Shown piece after piece: positions 61,592 through 64,000 of a stretch of DNA of 64,000 bases. The notes below the pieces were generated by a model that had not been told where the DNA came from, did no database searches, and was given only the letters and a program-made list of their open reading frames with translations. A program made the translations under genes and the position numbers. The DNA lies in the NCBI GenBank assembly GCA_023389575.1, contig JAEWEG010000049.1, forward strand, positions 24,792 through 88,791, written 5' to 3'. Each line of letters opens with the position of its first letter. Within the stretch, counting starts at the first letter, position 1. Origin of the DNA: Chloroflexota bacterium. GTDB taxonomy: Bacteria > Chloroflexota > Chloroflexia > Thermomicrobiales > UBA6265.

Positions 61592-62845
61592 TCATGACCA
61601 CAACAGCGGGAGCCCAGCCCCGATCGCGGCCAGGGCGATCCGCATGTCGGGAGTCATCCCCAGGCCAGGATTCCGGTACAGGTTCGTCAGCACCACGATC
61701 GTCAGGGCGACGTCCGGCCCAACCCCCGCCAGGCTCGAATATCCGGGAACGGCGCCAGTGTGCCCCACCAGCCCACCCTGGGTGGCGATCCCCAGCCCAT
61801 ACCCGCCCGCATCCGGACGGGCGGGATCCGCCGGCATCCACTCCATGCGCGAGGCAGCCAGGTCCGGAGAGAGCATCGCCCCTTCCACCAGCGCCGGGGC
61901 CCAGAGCGCCAGGTCACCGGCGGTCGACCACGCGCCACCCGCCGCCCAGGCCCAGGAGGGATCGAAGTCCGTGGCGTCGTAGTGCCCGTCCGCATCCAAC
62001 GGATGGTTTTCTGGAACCGTGGCCGGAGCGACTGGAGTGGCGACCGGGGTCGCCGCCGTGTTCTGCTCCGCACCGGGCGGTGCTGGCTCCGTGTCGACAT
62101 AGCCACGGGCGAACGGCTCGGGCAGCGAGGCGTCCGCGTCGAACCCGGTATTGGCCATGCCCACCGCGTCGAATACGCGTTCCCGCAGGAGCGATTCCAG
62201 CGGCTGGCCGCTGACCTGTTCGGCGATCAATCCGAGGATGATGTAATTCGTGTTGTTGTAGTGGAATGACTCGCCAGGCTCGCTCAACGGTTCACCGGTG
62301 GCCATCGCAATCAGCGCCTCCGGCTCGATCCGCAGGGTCGGATCGGCGGCCATCGCCGCCGCGAACTCGGCAGTCTCCGTGTAGTTCCGCAGGCCACTCG
62401 TCATGCCCAGCAGATGGCCGATGGTGATGTCCCCGGCGTTCGGCACCTGAACGTCCCAGCCATCGATGGTGTCATCGAGTGAAAGCAGTCCCTCGTCCAC
62501 CATCTGGAGCACCACGGTCGCGACGAAGGTCTTGGTGATGCTGCCAATCCGGAAATGCATGTCCACCGTCACCGGTTCGCCCGTCGACTTGTCTGCGATC
62601 CCGAACGCCTCGGCGAACGGCTCATAGCCTGGCAGGCTCAGGTACACCGCCGCTCCCGGAGTGCCATCCTGCTCCATCGCCGAGGTAATCGCGGAGCGAA
62701 TGGCGTCGAGCCGGTCGGCTGGCACCGGAGCGATCGCGTCCTGAGCCACCGCTGTCGCCTTCCGGGCCACCGGCACCCCCGGCGAAAGCGCGGCGCCCAC
62801 GCTCGCCGCCAGCATCAATGAACGACGATCCAGCCTGCGATCCAC
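61592..62845 (-). CDS. Secreted serine hydrolase (beta-lactamase/transpeptidase-like), paralogue 2
   Basis: A 417-residue protein closely similar to the neighbouring gene. Signal: LDRRSLMLAASVGAALSP. Motifs: GSITKTFVATVV (SxxK), FHYNNTNYIILGLIAEQVSG (YxN) and GLVGHTGAVPGYSSLAG (HTG). The same Ala/Thr/Pro insertion occurs (ATPVATPVAPATVP). The start is GTG at 62845, after GGGAGGAACTCC; an upstream in-frame GTG lacks a ribosome site. A 172-base gap separates it from paralogue 1 on the same strand, so it is a tandem duplicate. Confidence 0.88.
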   Translation of the reverse strand: MDRRLDRRSLMLAASVGAALSPGVPVARKATAVAQDAIAPVPADRLDAIRSAITSAMEQDGTPGAAVYLSLPGYEPFAEAFGIADKSTGEPVTVDMHFRIGSITKTFVATVVLQMVDEGLLSLDDTIDGWDVQVPNAGDITIGHLLGMTSGLRNYTETAEFAAAMAADPTLRIEPEALIAMATGEPLSEPGESFHYNNTNYIILGLIAEQVSGQPLESLLRERVFDAVGMANTGFDADASLPEPFARGYVDTEPAPPGAEQNTAATPVATPVAPATVPENHPLDADGHYDATDFDPSWAWAAGGAWSTAGDLALWAPALVEGAMLSPDLAASRMEWMPADPARPDAGGYGLGIATQGGLVGHTGAVPGYSSLAGVGPDVALTIVVLTNLYRNPGLGMTPDMRIALAAIGAGLPLLWS

Positions 62846-62969
62846 GGAGTTCCTCCCAGGTACGTTGAGCGAGTCCACCTCGCCAGTATGCCCTACCTCC
62901 CTTTCTCCAGCGCACCGGTTCGGCTACCATGCCCTCATTCGAACACGACGCCACAGGAGGAGATTCACC

Positions 62970-63836
62970 GTGCCCATTGCCCGTTTCGCCACCGAGGGCG
63001 ACCCCAATCCCCGCCTCGGATATGTCCAGGGCGATTCGATCCATCCCCTGACCGAGGTCGACGGACCGATCACCGTCGAGACCCTGCTCCAGCTCTCCGC
63101 CGAGGAGTTGGTCGCCACCGCCGAGGGTTCGCTCACCAGCGGCGACCCGATCCCGTTGGCCGAAACCACGCTCCTTCCGCCAATCGACACCCAGGAGGTC
63201 TGGGCATCAGGCGTTACCTACTCGCGCAGCCGGGACGCCCGAATGGAGGAATCCACCCAGAAGGACGTCTACGACCTCGTCTATGAGGCGGACCGGCCCG
63301 AACTGTTCATGAAGGGCACCGCCAGCCGCGTTTCCGGCACGGGTGGCACCGTCGCCATCCGGGGCGATTCCACCTGGGACGTGCCCGAACCGGAACTGGT
63401 GCTGGTCCTCAACTCCCGGGGTGAAATCGTCGGGTACACCGTTGGCAACGATGTCTCCTCGCGTTCCATCGAGGGCGAGAACCCGCTCTACCTTCCACAG
63501 GCGAAGGTCTACAGCCAGTGCGCGGGGCTCGGCCCGTGGATCGCGCTGACCTCCGAGGTGCCCGACCCGAACAACCTCTCGATCCAGCTCGTGATCGAAC
63601 GCGGCGGCAATCTCCACTTCGACGGCGAAACCTCCACCAGCCAGATCCACCGCACCTTCGACGATCTGCGGTCCTACCTCTTCCGCCACAACAACTTCCC
63701 GCAGGGAGTCTTCCTCATGACCGGCACCGGCATCATCCCCCCAGCGGAATTCACGCTGGAAGACGGCGATGTCGTCCGCATCACCATCGACCGTATTGGC
63801 ACGCTCCACAACCCGGTGACCCGCCTGACCAGCTAA
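62970..63836 (+). CDS. Fumarylacetoacetate hydrolase family protein
   Basis: A 288-residue FAH-fold protein. VWASGVTYSRSRDARMEEST, the acidic DVPEPELVLVLNSRGEIVGY (metal site), and GNDVSSRSIEGENPLYLPQA are like 2-keto-3-deoxy-D-arabinonate dehydratase and the 2,4-diketo-3-deoxy-L-rhamnonate hydrolases. It starts at GTG 62970 after AGGAGGAGATTCACC. It probably acts on a sugar-acid-derived 2-keto intermediate. It is not in the same operon as uxaA, but is only 3 kb away. Confidence 0.88.
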   Translation: MPIARFATEGDPNPRLGYVQGDSIHPLTEVDGPITVETLLQLSAEELVATAEGSLTSGDPIPLAETTLLPPIDTQEVWASGVTYSRSRDARMEESTQKDVYDLVYEADRPELFMKGTASRVSGTGGTVAIRGDSTWDVPEPELVLVLNSRGEIVGYTVGNDVSSRSIEGENPLYLPQAKVYSQCAGLGPWIALTSEVPDPNNLSIQLVIERGGNLHFDGETSTSQIHRTFDDLRSYLFRHNNFPQGVFLMTGTGIIPPAEFTLEDGDVVRITIDRIGTLHNPVTRLTS

Positions 63837-64000
63837 GCCGCCGCGCCATCGAGGGCTTCCCCATTCTGGTAGCGGCAAAGCTTGTCTTTGCCCGCCGTTG
63901 GCCAGGTTCCCCTTTGCCACCGACAAAGGTCGACATGGTGGTCTCTGGAGGTTATGAAGGACGACTCGAAGCATTCATCCGCGCAACATGAACGCGCGCC

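Noticed and set aside
1..64000. CRISPR arrays, tRNA or rRNA genes, integrase or attachment sites
   Set aside because: No regularly spaced repeats, no cloverleaf with a GTTCRAATC-type T-arm and no rRNA-like conserved stretch were seen by eye. A search with tRNAscan-SE and Infernal would be decisive.

Overview
This is a high-GC, densely coded bacterial chromosome segment. It fits a Chloroflexota bacterium of the class Thermomicrobia. The support is GC-rich codon use, Tat-type signal peptides, Ala/Thr/Pro 'ATPxATPVA' linkers in two secreted serine hydrolases, and the mix of sugar-acid catabolism with cytochrome bd. No rRNA, tRNA, CRISPR array or prophage was recognised, so the taxonomic call is an inference.

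Left part (1-30 kb). A small oxidoreductase/cupin/Tm-1-like operon opens the window. It is followed by cydAB (cytochrome bd oxidase), a glycerophosphodiesterase that appears to start at ATC, a winged-helix regulator and typA. Next comes a LiaRS-like two-component system with an ABC-2 exporter whose ATPase gene carries an in-frame amber codon. A VapBC pair follows, with an intact antitoxin gene and a toxin gene broken by two ambers. proS is split by a one-base frameshift. After it lie a cobalamin adenosyltransferase, an amino-acid/polyol catabolic cluster, GNAT acetyltransferases, an atypical pyruvate-kinase-like protein, a membrane protein and gltB.

Middle (30-39.7 kb). gltB faces a glutamine synthetase-family gene that is translationally coupled to a PucR regulator. 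Then come a GntR/LacI-type regulator with a clear palindromic operator, and a REP-associated tyrosine transposase (RAYT) flanked by its own REP hairpins. An aminotransferase, a P-loop kinase, an FCD-type GntR regulator and a nucleotidyltransferase follow.

Right part (39.7-64 kb). A long minus-strand saccharide-utilisation operon runs from an IclR regulator through two mandelate-racemase/enolase-type dehydratases, a GH105 hydrolase, an SDR, an unrecognised 958-residue protein and a GH5-like enzyme. It continues into an ABC sugar importer, a DapA-type aldolase and an aldose epimerase. Seven genes in it are joined by 1-4 base overlaps. Divergent from it is an SDR, UxaA, LutC, LutB-LutA fusion operon. 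With a downstream FAH-family gene this suggests oxidation of a deoxy sugar acid to pyruvate through L-lactate. Two paralogous secreted serine hydrolases lie between.

The least ordinary items are the REP/RAYT unit with a compensatory-mutated REP, the LutB-LutA fusion in its sugar-acid context, the 958-residue family, and a cluster of gene-breaking lesions between 12 and 15 kb.
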